Shown: positions 1-6,288 of the stretch, piece after piece
Numbering within the stretch: the first letter of the stretch is position 1
Layout of the letters: every line of letters starts with the position of its first letter
From: Sulfurimonas sp.
Lineage (GTDB): Bacteria > Campylobacterota > Campylobacteria > Campylobacterales > Sulfurimonadaceae
Direction of reading: 5' to 3'
NCBI GenBank assembly: GCA_030673275.1
Contig: DAOVJL010000015.1
Location: 1 to 11,282, forward strand
DNA: 11,282 nucleotides
Made by a program: the position numbers and the translations under genes
Notes under the pieces: generated by a model
Database searches by the model: none
Told to the model about the DNA's origin: nothing
The model's input: the letters and a program-made list of their open reading frames with translations, nothing else

Positions 1-1109
1 GCATAGGTCTAGTAGGACTTCCAAATGTAGGCAAATCAACAACATTCAATGCGCTGACAAAAGCACAAAATGCAGAGGCAGCAAACTATCCGTTTTGTAC
101 GATAGAGCCAAACAAAGCAGTGGTTCCAGTTCCTGATTCAAGATTAACAGAGTTAGCTAAAATCGTTAATCCTGAAAAAATTCAATACTCTACACTTGAC
201 TTTGTAGATATTGCAGGTCTTGTTAGAGGTGCCAGCAAAGGTGAAGGTTTAGGTAATAAGTTTTTATCTAATATTCGTGAAACCGAAGTTATTTTACAAA
301 TTGTAAGATGTTTTGATGATGAAAATATTGTACATACAGAAGGGGATATCAATCCTCTTAGGGATGTTGAGATTATTGAGACTGAATTGATTCTTGCTGA
401 TATTGAAGTTTTACAAAATAGAATGGACAGACTAAAAAAACAGGCAAAAGCTGACAAAGATGCTAAAGCTGCTCTAGAAATGGCAGAAGAGCTTTTAGAG
501 TTTTTAGCAGACGGTAATCTAGCTAGAAATTTTGAAAAAACCGACACTGAAGAGTATATACAACTAAATAATGAAGTTAGATTTTTAACTAACAAAGAGA
601 TTATGTACGGTGCAAATGTTGATGAAGAGAGTCTTACTGATGAAGGTGACTCGATAGATGATAATCCATATGTTGCTGAACTAACGGAGCACGCTGAAAA
701 AAACAACTGCGAAATAATAAAGCTTTGTGCAAAAGTTGAAGAGGAACTAATAGACCTTGAAGATGAAGAAGCAGAAGATTTTTTAAATGAACTTGGTATT
801 GAAGAGTCTGGTCTTGATCAAATTATCCATAAAGGTTTTGACAAACTAGGTCTTATGAGCTACTTTACGGCTGGTGTAAAAGAGGTTCGTGCTTGGACTA
901 TTCGCAAAGACACAACGGCTCCAAAAGCTGCAGCAGTAATTCATAATGACTTTGAAAAAGGTTTTATCCGTGCAGAGGTTATCTCATACAACGACTACAT
1001 AGAGTGTGGCAGTGAAGCAAAAGCAAAAGAAGCTGGTAAAATGAGACTAGAAGGTAAAGATTATATCGTACAAGACGGTGATGTAATGCACTTTAGGTTT
1101 AATGTTTAG
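1..1109 (+). CDS. ychF: Ribosome-binding ATPase YchF (Obg family), 5'-partial
   Basis: YchF/Ola1 proteins are Obg-family P-loop NTPases that bind ribosomes and prefer ATP to GTP. The reading frame is already open at base 3, and the P-loop (GLPNVGKS) is encoded at 15-38, so only about five N-terminal codons lie outside the window. The GTG at 120 is an internal valine, not the start. Further marks are the Walker B/G3 region with DIAGLV (about 207-224), in which the hydrophobic residue replaces the catalytic Gln (HAS-NTPase type), and NVDE (about 618-629) in place of the NKxD guanine-specificity motif, which fits ATP use. A coiled-coil region follows in the middle, and a TGS-like domain fills the C-terminus, ending DGDVMHFRFNV. 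The visible 368 residues match the usual family length of about 365. No partner gene lies immediately downstream; the next gene is 185 bp away. Confidence 0.96.
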   Translation, partial: IGLVGLPNVGKSTTFNALTKAQNAEAANYPFCTIEPNKAVVPVPDSRLTELAKIVNPEKIQYSTLDFVDIAGLVRGASKGEGLGNKFLSNIRETEVILQIVRCFDDENIVHTEGDINPLRDVEIIETELILADIEVLQNRMDRLKKQAKADKDAKAALEMAEELLEFLADGNLARNFEKTDTEEYIQLNNEVRFLTNKEIMYGANVDEESLTDEGDSIDDNPYVAELTEHAEKNNCEIIKLCAKVEEELIDLEDEEAEDFLNELGIEESGLDQIIHKGFDKLGLMSYFTAGVKEVRAWTIRKDTTAPKAAAVIHNDFEKGFIRAEVISYNDYIECGSEAKAKEAGKMRLEGKDYIVQDGDVMHFRFNV

Positions 1110-1294
1110 AACAAAATAGCCGATTTAACAAAGAACTAACCTACATTGCATTAATTGGGCTTACTGCCGAAGTAAACCCAGTGTTAACGTAGCTAACGGA
1201 ATCAGCGTGCCCCCTTGTGGGTATACTTCCGTTTGTGTAACAAAACAGATGAAAGGTTTCTTTCATTTTATGAAATAAAATTAAGGAAGTTAGT
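1110..1294. other. Gene-free spacer with tandem hairpins
   Basis: No open reading frame of note lies here. Hairpin A pairs 1156-1165 with 1171-1180 (9 of 10 positions, loop GCCGA), and outer arms CTAC (1141-1144) and GTAG (1189-1192) could extend it. Hairpin B pairs AACGGAA (1195-1201) with TTCCGTT (1227-1233) around an inner GC-rich stem at 1207-1212/1219-1224. A third set, at 1249-1275, contains two mutually exclusive stems just ahead of the next gene. None of them is followed by a T-tract, so a simple intrinsic terminator for ychF is not supported. The stretch could be a 3' UTR structure, a degenerate repeat element, or a leader for the gene at 1295. These are visual pairings, not computed folds. 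Confidence 0.5.
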
Positions 1295-1894
1295 ATGGAG
1301 TTAAAATATGTCGGACCAAAGCCAATAATCTCTCATTCAGGCATTGATTTTGACAATAATAAGGAGGACAAATTTGTCTATCTTAATATTGTCGTTCAAC
1401 TGTTAAAATCGCTAAACCACGAGTATATAAAAGATAAAGTCTATACATACAATACAGAATCTGACAGGCTTTGCAATGATGAAATATATCAACAATTAAT
1501 ACAGTACTGTCCTCATATGCAACAGTTAATGGCAAAAGAAAATCATAATATTCAAGAGGAGATTGAGCACAATATACAAAGAGCTCATGAAAATGAAATC
1601 CTTAGTAATGAAGATAAAGAGGCTCTTGAAAACAATATTAAAATGATGCAAGAATATTTAACTCAAAGATCAATAAATAAAAGTGTTTACTACTGTGCAA
1701 TTGATGCGCTAGCTGAGTTAGTAAAAGAAGATCATATTGATTATATAATAGTACCGATGTTTCAAACATTTGCACATGTATTACATTCTATTCAAGGAAG
1801 CTTAAAAAAACAAAAGCTTCCTATAGACACAAAGCTAGAAATTTATCAAGAAGATAACAAACTTTTAGCAAAACTTAAAGTAATTAATAATTAA
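1295..1894 (+). CDS. Hypothetical protein, 199 aa, unrecognised
   Basis: I do not recognise this family. The ATG is preceded by a plausible ribosome binding site (AAGGAAG, about 1283-1289), and codon use resembles the neighbouring genes, which supports a real gene. The protein appears soluble: there is no signal peptide and no hydrophobic segment long enough to cross a membrane. Residues 1-30 begin MELKYVGPKPIISHSGIDFD, a compact Pro/Gly-rich motif that looks conserved in style. Residues about 75-125 are strongly helical, rich in Glu/Gln/Asn/Lys, and could form a coiled coil. The C-terminal third mixes a helix (YCAIDALAELVKEDHIDYI) with a strand-like end. Its stop codon overlaps the convergent psd stop by 4 bp. 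The spacer upstream suggests it is transcribed separately from ychF. No function is proposed. Confidence 0.8.
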   Translation: MELKYVGPKPIISHSGIDFDNNKEDKFVYLNIVVQLLKSLNHEYIKDKVYTYNTESDRLCNDEIYQQLIQYCPHMQQLMAKENHNIQEEIEHNIQRAHENEILSNEDKEALENNIKMMQEYLTQRSINKSVYYCAIDALAELVKEDHIDYIIVPMFQTFAHVLHSIQGSLKKQKLPIDTKLEIYQEDNKLLAKLKVINN

Positions 1895-2709
1895 TTTACT
1901 TTTGCGATGGTGTCGCCATACTCGACATTGTCGCCAGCTTTAACATCAAGTTTCAACATATCTCTTTGGGCTAATATTACAATAGTTGAACCCATCTCGA
2001 AACATCCAAAATCATCACCCTTATTTAGGTGTAAATCTTCATAACTATAAACGCTACTATTTTGCGCATCAGCATTTGTTTTTATCTTAGGCTCAAAAGA
2101 AACTTGCATAACTCCAACATTTAGAGCACCCACAAGCACCATATAAAATCTCTTTTTAGATGCATTCTCACACATCAAAACAACTCTCTCATTTTCTATA
2201 AAAAGATTGTGTCTCTTTCTTAATGAAGCAAAGTTTACAGGGTAAAGCTTGCCAGGGATATGAACAGCTCTTAAAATCTTCAAATTTGTTGGTATATGGT
2301 ACCTATGATAATCTTTTGGAGATAGATAAAAGTTTACAAACGCTCCATGATGAACAGACTTTTTTTCTTCATCACTAAAGTGCTCACCTAAAAGCTCATC
2401 ACTTTTATATCTCATACCTTTTATTTGAAGCGAATAATCCTCTTTCAACTCTCCGCACTCTGATATTAAAGAGTCGCATGGTGAAATAAAATCATTAGTA
2501 TCTAAAGAGTACTCTCTATCCTCTTTTAACCTTCTAGTAAAAAGAGCATTTAGGGAGCTATATGTATCTGGAGAGTGAAACTCACTCATATCTAATCCCA
2601 TCAACTTAACGTAACCATTGTTAATAAAATTTTGAACTGGCTTTGAAAATTCTTTGTTTGCAAATTTACCAAAGGCTTGTGAAATTGCCGAAGTTATATG
2701 TTTACTCAT
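1891..2709 (-). CDS. psd: Phosphatidylserine decarboxylase proenzyme
   Basis: Psd decarboxylates phosphatidylserine to phosphatidylethanolamine at the inner membrane. It is made as a proenzyme that cuts itself between Gly and Ser, leaving a pyruvoyl group on the small alpha chain. The 272-aa product shows SPCDS with Asp79 (the catalytic Asp of the SPxDG-type motif), DYHRYHIP at 133-140 with His135 and His138, IPGKLYPVN at 151-159, and the self-cleavage site MGST at 239-242, with cleavage expected between Gly240 and Ser241. All expected catalytic positions are present. The ATG has AGGAT spaced well upstream on the minus strand. It is the last gene of the thiL-truD-psd series, 138 bp beyond truD, and its TAA overlaps the stop codon of the convergent 199-aa gene. 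No terminator hairpin separates the two. Confidence 0.96.
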   Translation of the reverse strand: MSKHITSAISQAFGKFANKEFSKPVQNFINNGYVKLMGLDMSEFHSPDTYSSLNALFTRRLKEDREYSLDTNDFISPCDSLISECGELKEDYSLQIKGMRYKSDELLGEHFSDEEKKSVHHGAFVNFYLSPKDYHRYHIPTNLKILRAVHIPGKLYPVNFASLRKRHNLFIENERVVLMCENASKKRFYMVLVGALNVGVMQVSFEPKIKTNADAQNSSVYSYEDLHLNKGDDFGCFEMGSTIVILAQRDMLKLDVKAGDNVEYGDTIAKVN

Positions 2710-2795
2710 TTATTATCCTATTTATTATTCTGCCTCCTACGAGGCAAGCTTTTCTAAAGAAACATTTGCGGAGCAAACCGCATCTGCTTGTTTTG
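2710..2795. other. Small palindromes between truD and psd
   Basis: Two perfect short inverted repeats lie in the truD-psd gap. The first is TGCCTC (2731-2736) with GAGGCA (2741-2746), loop CTAC, about 20 nt upstream of the psd start. The second is TGCGG (2767-2771) with CCGCA (2778-2782). They adjoin the 46-bp repeat at 2796 and may be parts of the same composite element. In the psd mRNA the first hairpin would lie just upstream of the ribosome binding site. No T-tract follows either stem. Confidence 0.45.
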
Positions 2796-2841
2796 TGCCT
2801 CAGCGGCTAGCGTAGTAAAATGGGCTTTTGCTCATTTTACG
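2796..2841 (+). repeat. 46-bp repeat, copy 1 (inverted relative to copy 2)
   Basis: This stretch matches the reverse complement of 3952-3997 at 44 of 46 positions. Its distal part, 2815-2840, is a hairpin: an 11-bp stem (GTAAAATGGGC with GCTCATTTTAC, one G-T pair) around a TTTT loop. The proximal part, TGCCTCAGCGGCTAGCG, contains the palindrome GCTAGC. It begins 7 bp beyond the truD stop codon, so on the minus strand it would form the 3' end of truD mRNA. The lack of a T-tract argues against a standard terminator. It resembles a REP/MITE-type dispersed element, but only two copies can be seen here. Confidence 0.8.
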
Positions 2842-2847
2842 TTCAAA

Positions 2848-3921
2848 CTATGTTATTTTACGCTTTGCCAATTCTTCTATTAGTACTGTTGCATAAGAGC
2901 CTTTTGGAAGTGAAAAGTTAAGCTCATAATGAGCTTCTTCTGGTTTAAACCTTCCCTCAACACCTTCAGGAAATACCCAAGCATATCTTCTTGCTCCATC
3001 AGCATTAATCTCATCATCAAACTCTTTTTCTATAACCCATGCATTATCTGAAGATGTTTTAACTTTATTCCCACAAAGTAGACCTGTTGGTGATATACCC
3101 CTATCATTAAATCTATTACAGTCATCTTCTTCCCCATCAAAATCAAAAAGTCTTCCGTGAGGATAATGCTCCATTATATCGCCATTCATCAGCTTAAATG
3201 GATGCTTTTGAGCCTTCATCTTGGTAAGTTCCTCATTGGGCATATTTAGAAGTGATTCTAACTCTTTTACTTCAAAATTTTGAATAAGGGTATTTATCTC
3301 CAATCTTCTACTTAGCCACAAATTAAAAAGATGACTCTGGTAAGCATTTATCAATAATCTCTTTATTTTAGGATTACGCTCTTTCTTCTCACCTTTGGCA
3401 ATCTTTTCACCCTCAATATGGTTGTCTCCATCATTTCCAAAACGCTGATAACCAAAAAAGTTTGGCATTCCCTGTTTAGATATATTTTTTAGAGCCTCAT
3501 CAATTTTTTGTGCAGAAGTCGGATTTACTTTTTTAAGTTTAATATAAAACCTATTACCTTTTAGATGTCCTATTTTGATTTTATTATTATGATATGTCTT
3601 TGTTATAATCTTCACATTATCATGTGAGAAACTCTCCATAGCCTCTTCATGTTGTTTATGAATCGAGATATACTGCTTTGTCATTGCATGTTTATCTTTG
3701 AGTCCTGCATAGCCTATCTCTTTGTTTTTAATTCCTAAATACTTAGCAATAATACCTACTAGTTCAAGAGTAGAAAGACTCTTTTTTCTTATAAAAAGAA
3801 CAAGATGCTCACCCTCACCTGAGAATTCATAAAGAGGTAATTCTTCAACAACAAAATCTCTAGGAGTTTGCTTAAAGACAAAGTCTATGCTAGAGTGGTT
3901 TAACGAATAAAATCTATCCAT
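2848..3921 (-). CDS. truD: tRNA pseudouridine(13) synthase TruD
   Basis: TruD isomerises U13 of certain tRNAs (tRNA-Glu in E. coli) to pseudouridine. The product from the ATG at 3921 is 357 aa. It shows FVFKQTPRDFVVEELP near the N-terminus, the catalytic signature GYAGLKDKHAMTKQ with Asp76 at 70-83, KGNRF at 121-125 (the Asn matching E. coli Asn129), NFFGYQRFG at 154-162, INAYQSHLFN at 191-200 and LPKGSYATVLIEEL at 338-351. All family hallmarks are present. An in-frame ATG at 3978 would add 19 residues (starting MKWAFAHF), but those codons lie mostly inside the 46-bp repeat. The 3921 ATG has its own ribosome binding site (AGGA about 8 nt upstream) and gives the family's normal N-terminus, so it is preferred. 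The gene sits between thiL and psd and is flanked on both sides by the inverted repeat. Confidence 0.95.
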   Translation of the reverse strand: MDRFYSLNHSSIDFVFKQTPRDFVVEELPLYEFSGEGEHLVLFIRKKSLSTLELVGIIAKYLGIKNKEIGYAGLKDKHAMTKQYISIHKQHEEAMESFSHDNVKIITKTYHNNKIKIGHLKGNRFYIKLKKVNPTSAQKIDEALKNISKQGMPNFFGYQRFGNDGDNHIEGEKIAKGEKKERNPKIKRLLINAYQSHLFNLWLSRRLEINTLIQNFEVKELESLLNMPNEELTKMKAQKHPFKLMNGDIMEHYPHGRLFDFDGEEDDCNRFNDRGISPTGLLCGNKVKTSSDNAWVIEKEFDDEINADGARRYAWVFPEGVEGRFKPEEAHYELNFSLPKGSYATVLIEELAKRKIT

Positions 3922-3942
3922 ATTTTTTAATCCTAATATTTT

Positions 3943-3948
3943 ATTATA
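3943..3948 (-). promoter_or_regulatory. Putative -10 box for truD
   Basis: The minus strand reads TATAAT here, an exact sigma-70 -10 hexamer, 22 nt upstream of the preferred truD ATG. It would give a leader of about 15 nt that includes the AGGA. The position 17 nt upstream reads GGGCTT, a poor -35. Weak -35 regions are usual in Campylobacterota promoters, so this does not rule it out. The box lies immediately downstream of repeat copy 2, which would place the repeat just above the promoter. Confidence 0.4.
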
Positions 3949-3951
3949 TAA

Positions 3952-3997
3952 CGCAAAATGAGCAAAAGCCCATTTCACTACGCTAGCCGCTGAGGCA
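3952..3997 (-). repeat. 46-bp repeat, copy 2 (inverted relative to copy 1)
   Basis: This is the inverse partner of 2796-2841, differing at two bases. Read on the minus strand, both differences change an A-T pair of the copy 1 hairpin to a G-T pair, so the 11-bp stem remains pairable as RNA in this orientation only. It lies upstream of truD, overlapping the 5' end of the longest possible truD reading frame. No target-site duplication is evident outside either copy. Confidence 0.8.
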
Positions 3998-4052
3998 ACT
4001 CATCGTGGAGAATGCCATTGGTTAGCATTCCTAAAAGCTAAGCTCTTGTGAG
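3998..4052. other. Palindromes between thiL and truD
   Basis: Directly beyond the thiL stop are AGCTC (4041-4045) with GAGCT (4050-4054), loop TTGT, and GAATGC (4010-4015) with GCATTC (4025-4030). They sit on the outer side of the 46-bp repeat, in the same relative place as the palindromes at 2767-2782 beside copy 1. No T-tract follows, so they do not make a convincing thiL terminator. Confidence 0.4.
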
Positions 4053-4871
4053 CTAGAAATGGTGTGCTTTGCACCTATTTATATACTTATTTCGCACACT
4101 TTTGGCAAAAATATTAAGCGGTGTTCTACTTTGCTGCGCACGTCTTAGCACTGCTTTTGCATATCTCTTGTCAAAAGCAACAAGCATCTCATACTCTTCA
4201 CCACTGCAACCAATATGTTTTGATATGTGAGAGTTAAATTTAAAGCCAACTCTATTTGCAGATGAAAGTTTATCCAAATCACTAAAAAGACCATCAGATA
4301 TATCCATTCCTGAACTTAAAAATCGCTCTGTTTTTGATACAAATTTATCTCTTAGTTTAATATCTACAAATTTAGATTTTTTATGAATCCTGCCTAAGTT
4401 CATAAGCTTTTTTAACTCTTTTGCACTTTTTCCCAATTCACCTGTATAAGCAAGCAAATAACCTTTTCTTAGTTTTGTTCTAAGCAGTGGCTTGTTCGTT
4501 TGTGAAATTATCGTTATAGTAATATCAAGTTTTGTATTACTTATCGTGTCGCCACCAATAATCTCAACTCCATATTTATGAGCCACATCTTTAAATCCAG
4601 ATACTAACTCTTTCATCTGAGTCTTAGTAGTACTCTTGGGCATTGCAACACTTAAAAGTGCGTATTCTGGCTTAGCGTTCATAGCAATTGCATCTGAAAT
4701 ATTAATTAGCATAGCCTTTGATGCAATTTGATAATGGCTCATCCACTTTTTCTTAAAATGAACATTTTCAAAAAAAGCATCTTTGGAATATACAGACCTA
4801 TTGATAACTGCACCATCATCGCCAATATGGCTATTTTTAAACTGTGAAATAAAATAATTTTCTAAATTCAA
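4053..4871 (-). CDS. thiL: Thiamine-monophosphate kinase
   Basis: ThiL phosphorylates thiamine monophosphate with ATP to give thiamine diphosphate, the active cofactor. The 272-aa protein shows the family's motifs in order: GDDGAV at 17-22; Asp31...Glu35..HF at 38-39 (family D..vE..HF); NISDAIAMNAKP at 57-68, matching the NLSDLAAMGA signature; GGDT at 106-109; GMDISDG at 188-194; and SGEEYE at 223-228. Metal- and substrate-binding acidic residues are retained. It is shorter than E. coli ThiL (about 325 aa), but the loss is only C-terminal, past SGEEYE, and the end (CKAHHF) lies next to the palindromic spacer. The start is TTG at 4871 with GAGAAG upstream; no in-frame ATG exists before Met44, which would remove the GDD motif. 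It is first in the series followed by truD and psd. Confidence 0.93.
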   Translation of the reverse strand: MNLENYFISQFKNSHIGDDGAVINRSVYSKDAFFENVHFKKKWMSHYQIASKAMLINISDAIAMNAKPEYALLSVAMPKSTTKTQMKELVSGFKDVAHKYGVEIIGGDTISNTKLDITITIISQTNKPLLRTKLRKGYLLAYTGELGKSAKELKKLMNLGRIHKKSKFVDIKLRDKFVSKTERFLSSGMDISDGLFSDLDKLSSANRVGFKFNSHISKHIGCSGEEYEMLVAFDKRYAKAVLRRAQQSRTPLNIFAKSVRNKYINRCKAHHF

Positions 4872-4960
4872 TAAAACTTCTCAAAGTGGCTTAAGTTAGT
4901 CTTAACACCAATATATATAAAATAACACTGTATTATACCATTTTATTAGGAAACTTATTT
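4872..4960. promoter_or_regulatory. Divergent promoter region, thiL / GGDEF-like gene
   Basis: This is the 89-bp gap between divergent start codons. On the minus strand, an exact TATAAT occurs at 4937-4932 and could serve thiL, giving a leader of about 50 nt. On the plus strand, TATTAT at 4931-4936 and TATAAA at 4916-4921 are candidate -10 boxes for the downstream gene, whose ribosome binding site is AGGAAA at about 4948. A short inverted repeat, TTAAG (4891-4895) with CTTAA (4901-4905), lies between the thiL start and these boxes. -35 elements are not convincing on either strand. Confidence 0.4.
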
Positions 4961-6154
4961 ATGAAGCACTCTATTAAAAATATTTTTAACAACCTCTCTT
5001 TGCTTCTTTTATCAGCAGCGATATTCGCTGGATTAGGTGCACTGGTATCAATTGAGCACACCAATGCATATGCAAAAATAGACAATTTAAACAATCAAAA
5101 GCAAATTATTTCATCTCTTACTAAACTCCCAAAAGATGACATAGAACTTGCCCTTATACAATTTAATGGTAAAAGCACTCAGCTTCATGGTGATATAAGA
5201 AAACTTAGACAAATGTATAAATATAGTTTTATTGAACGGTATTTGCTGTTAAACTCTAAAGAATACCTATCTGATTTAGACAAACTAAGCTCACTAACTA
5301 CCTCATTTAATGAAAAAGCTAGTAATTACTATACAAGTGACAATAATGAAACTACAAAAGAAAAAAAAGAATTAAACAGAAGTTTTTACTCTCTTTATAA
5401 GCAAATAGACTCAATAATATTTAAAAGTATAGAGTACAATAAAGCAAAATTCAATATACACAAAAGTATGGCTCTTATTGCTTTTGTTGTAATTTCATTA
5501 ATCGCAGTTTGGTATAGAAAAAGACTTAAATTAATATATAAAGATTTGGAATTTTTATATAATGCAGATAAAAAAAATGATTCTATATTTACTAAAGAGG
5601 TAGATGCAATTTCTTTAAGAATGAAAAGAAAGTTTGTTACATCTGACAATCCGGCAATGCTCGACCCTGTAACGGGAATCAATAACCTTAAAGGGATGAT
5701 GAGCTCTTACGCAGAAAAGAAAGGGATGAAAGAAAGTAATTTTACATCACTAACAATTATAGAGGTAGATAATTTTTCAAAATCAAATAGAATATATTCA
5801 CAAGAATTTACACAAAATATACTTAAAAAAATTGCTTTTACAATTTCCTTGCATGAGCAATCTGCCGATGTTATAGCTAGAACAGACTATAATCAATTTA
5901 CTATAATTTTATCAAGAGCCAGTAAAGAACAATCATTTAAAGATATAGAGATTATTCGCCAAAGTATATCTGAACTAAAACTAAAATCTCAAGAAACCGG
6001 TTCCGTTAAAGTAACTGTAAGTGGTGGATTCGTTATCAAACCTAATAACGCCACTCTTGATGAAGCACTTAGAGATGCTAAAAAAGTTTTATTGTACGCT
6101 CAAAAAAGCAGCACAAACAAAATTTTTCAAAAAAGAGATTTACCTGAAAGTTAA
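4961..6154 (+). CDS. Membrane protein with periplasmic sensor region and degenerate GGDEF domain
   Basis: The 397-aa protein has a hydrophobic N-terminal helix at about 11-31, a polar, helical region of about 135 residues (32-168) that should lie in the periplasm, a second membrane helix at about 170-185, a basic stop (YRKRLK), and a cytoplasmic C-terminal domain. That domain opens with LDPVTGINNLKG (234-245), matching the DxLTGLxNR start of GGDEF domains, has a D-x-F-like IIEVDNFSKSNR (266-277), and ends with SGGFVI and an ALRDAKKVLLYAQKSS helix typical of GGDEF proteins. The signature itself reads R-T-DYNQF (307-313) instead of R-x-GGDEF. The Gly-Gly pair and the key acidic residues are lost, so diguanylate cyclase activity is unlikely; a nucleotide-binding or purely signalling role is inferred. 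No EAL domain follows. AGGAAA precedes the ATG. The gene stands alone, between divergent thiL and the sdh operon. Confidence 0.85.
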   Translation: MKHSIKNIFNNLSLLLLSAAIFAGLGALVSIEHTNAYAKIDNLNNQKQIISSLTKLPKDDIELALIQFNGKSTQLHGDIRKLRQMYKYSFIERYLLLNSKEYLSDLDKLSSLTTSFNEKASNYYTSDNNETTKEKKELNRSFYSLYKQIDSIIFKSIEYNKAKFNIHKSMALIAFVVISLIAVWYRKRLKLIYKDLEFLYNADKKNDSIFTKEVDAISLRMKRKFVTSDNPAMLDPVTGINNLKGMMSSYAEKKGMKESNFTSLTIIEVDNFSKSNRIYSQEFTQNILKKIAFTISLHEQSADVIARTDYNQFTIILSRASKEQSFKDIEIIRQSISELKLKSQETGSVKVTVSGGFVIKPNNATLDEALRDAKKVLLYAQKSSTNKIFQKRDLPES

Positions 6155-6243
6155 TTAAGGGCACCTCTAAGAATCATTGTCTCAAAATGTAACAAAACCA
6201 CTCCATAGAACAGCCTTTTAGACTAGACAAAGGGTAAAAAGTG

Positions 6244-6249
6244 TATACT
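6244..6249 (+). promoter_or_regulatory. Putative -10 box for the sdhABE operon
   Basis: TATACT lies 40 nt upstream of the sdhA ATG within the 134-bp gap after the GGDEF-like gene. Upstream the sequence is A/T-rich, with TTAGAC at 6218-6223 as a weak -35 at non-ideal spacing (20 nt). Apart from this and the ribosome binding site (AAAGGAAAG, 6277-6284), I see nothing notable in 6155-6288, and no terminator for the upstream gene. Confidence 0.4.
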
Positions 6250-6288
6250 CCAAAAATAAATTATTCTTAATTAACAAAGGAAAGCTAA

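Noticed and set aside
182..706. Minus-strand reading frame of 174 codons inside ychF
   Set aside because: Its product is Ser/Leu-rich with no recognisable motif, and it lies wholly antisense to a clearly conserved gene.
120..1109. GTG at 120 as the ychF start
   Set aside because: The frame is open to base 3 and encodes the P-loop at 15-38; the GTG is an internal valine.
1133..1233. Integron attC site in the ychF spacer
   Set aside because: Some CTAAC/GTTAAC-like bases are present, but the paired R/L core boxes are not in the right order or spacing, and there is no integrase or cassette layout.
2796..3997. truD unit as an insertion sequence
   Set aside because: The size and inverted ends are suggestive, but no transposase is encoded and no target-site duplication is seen; truD is a normal housekeeping gene.
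4053..4871. thiL as a truncated pseudogene
   Set aside because: It is about 50 residues shorter than E. coli ThiL, but all catalytic motifs are present and no broken remainder of the C-terminus is found downstream.
1236..6199. 11-base match TGTAACAAAAC at 1236-1246 and 6189-6199
   Set aside because: Too short and A-rich to be meaningful in an A/T-rich window; the flanks do not match.
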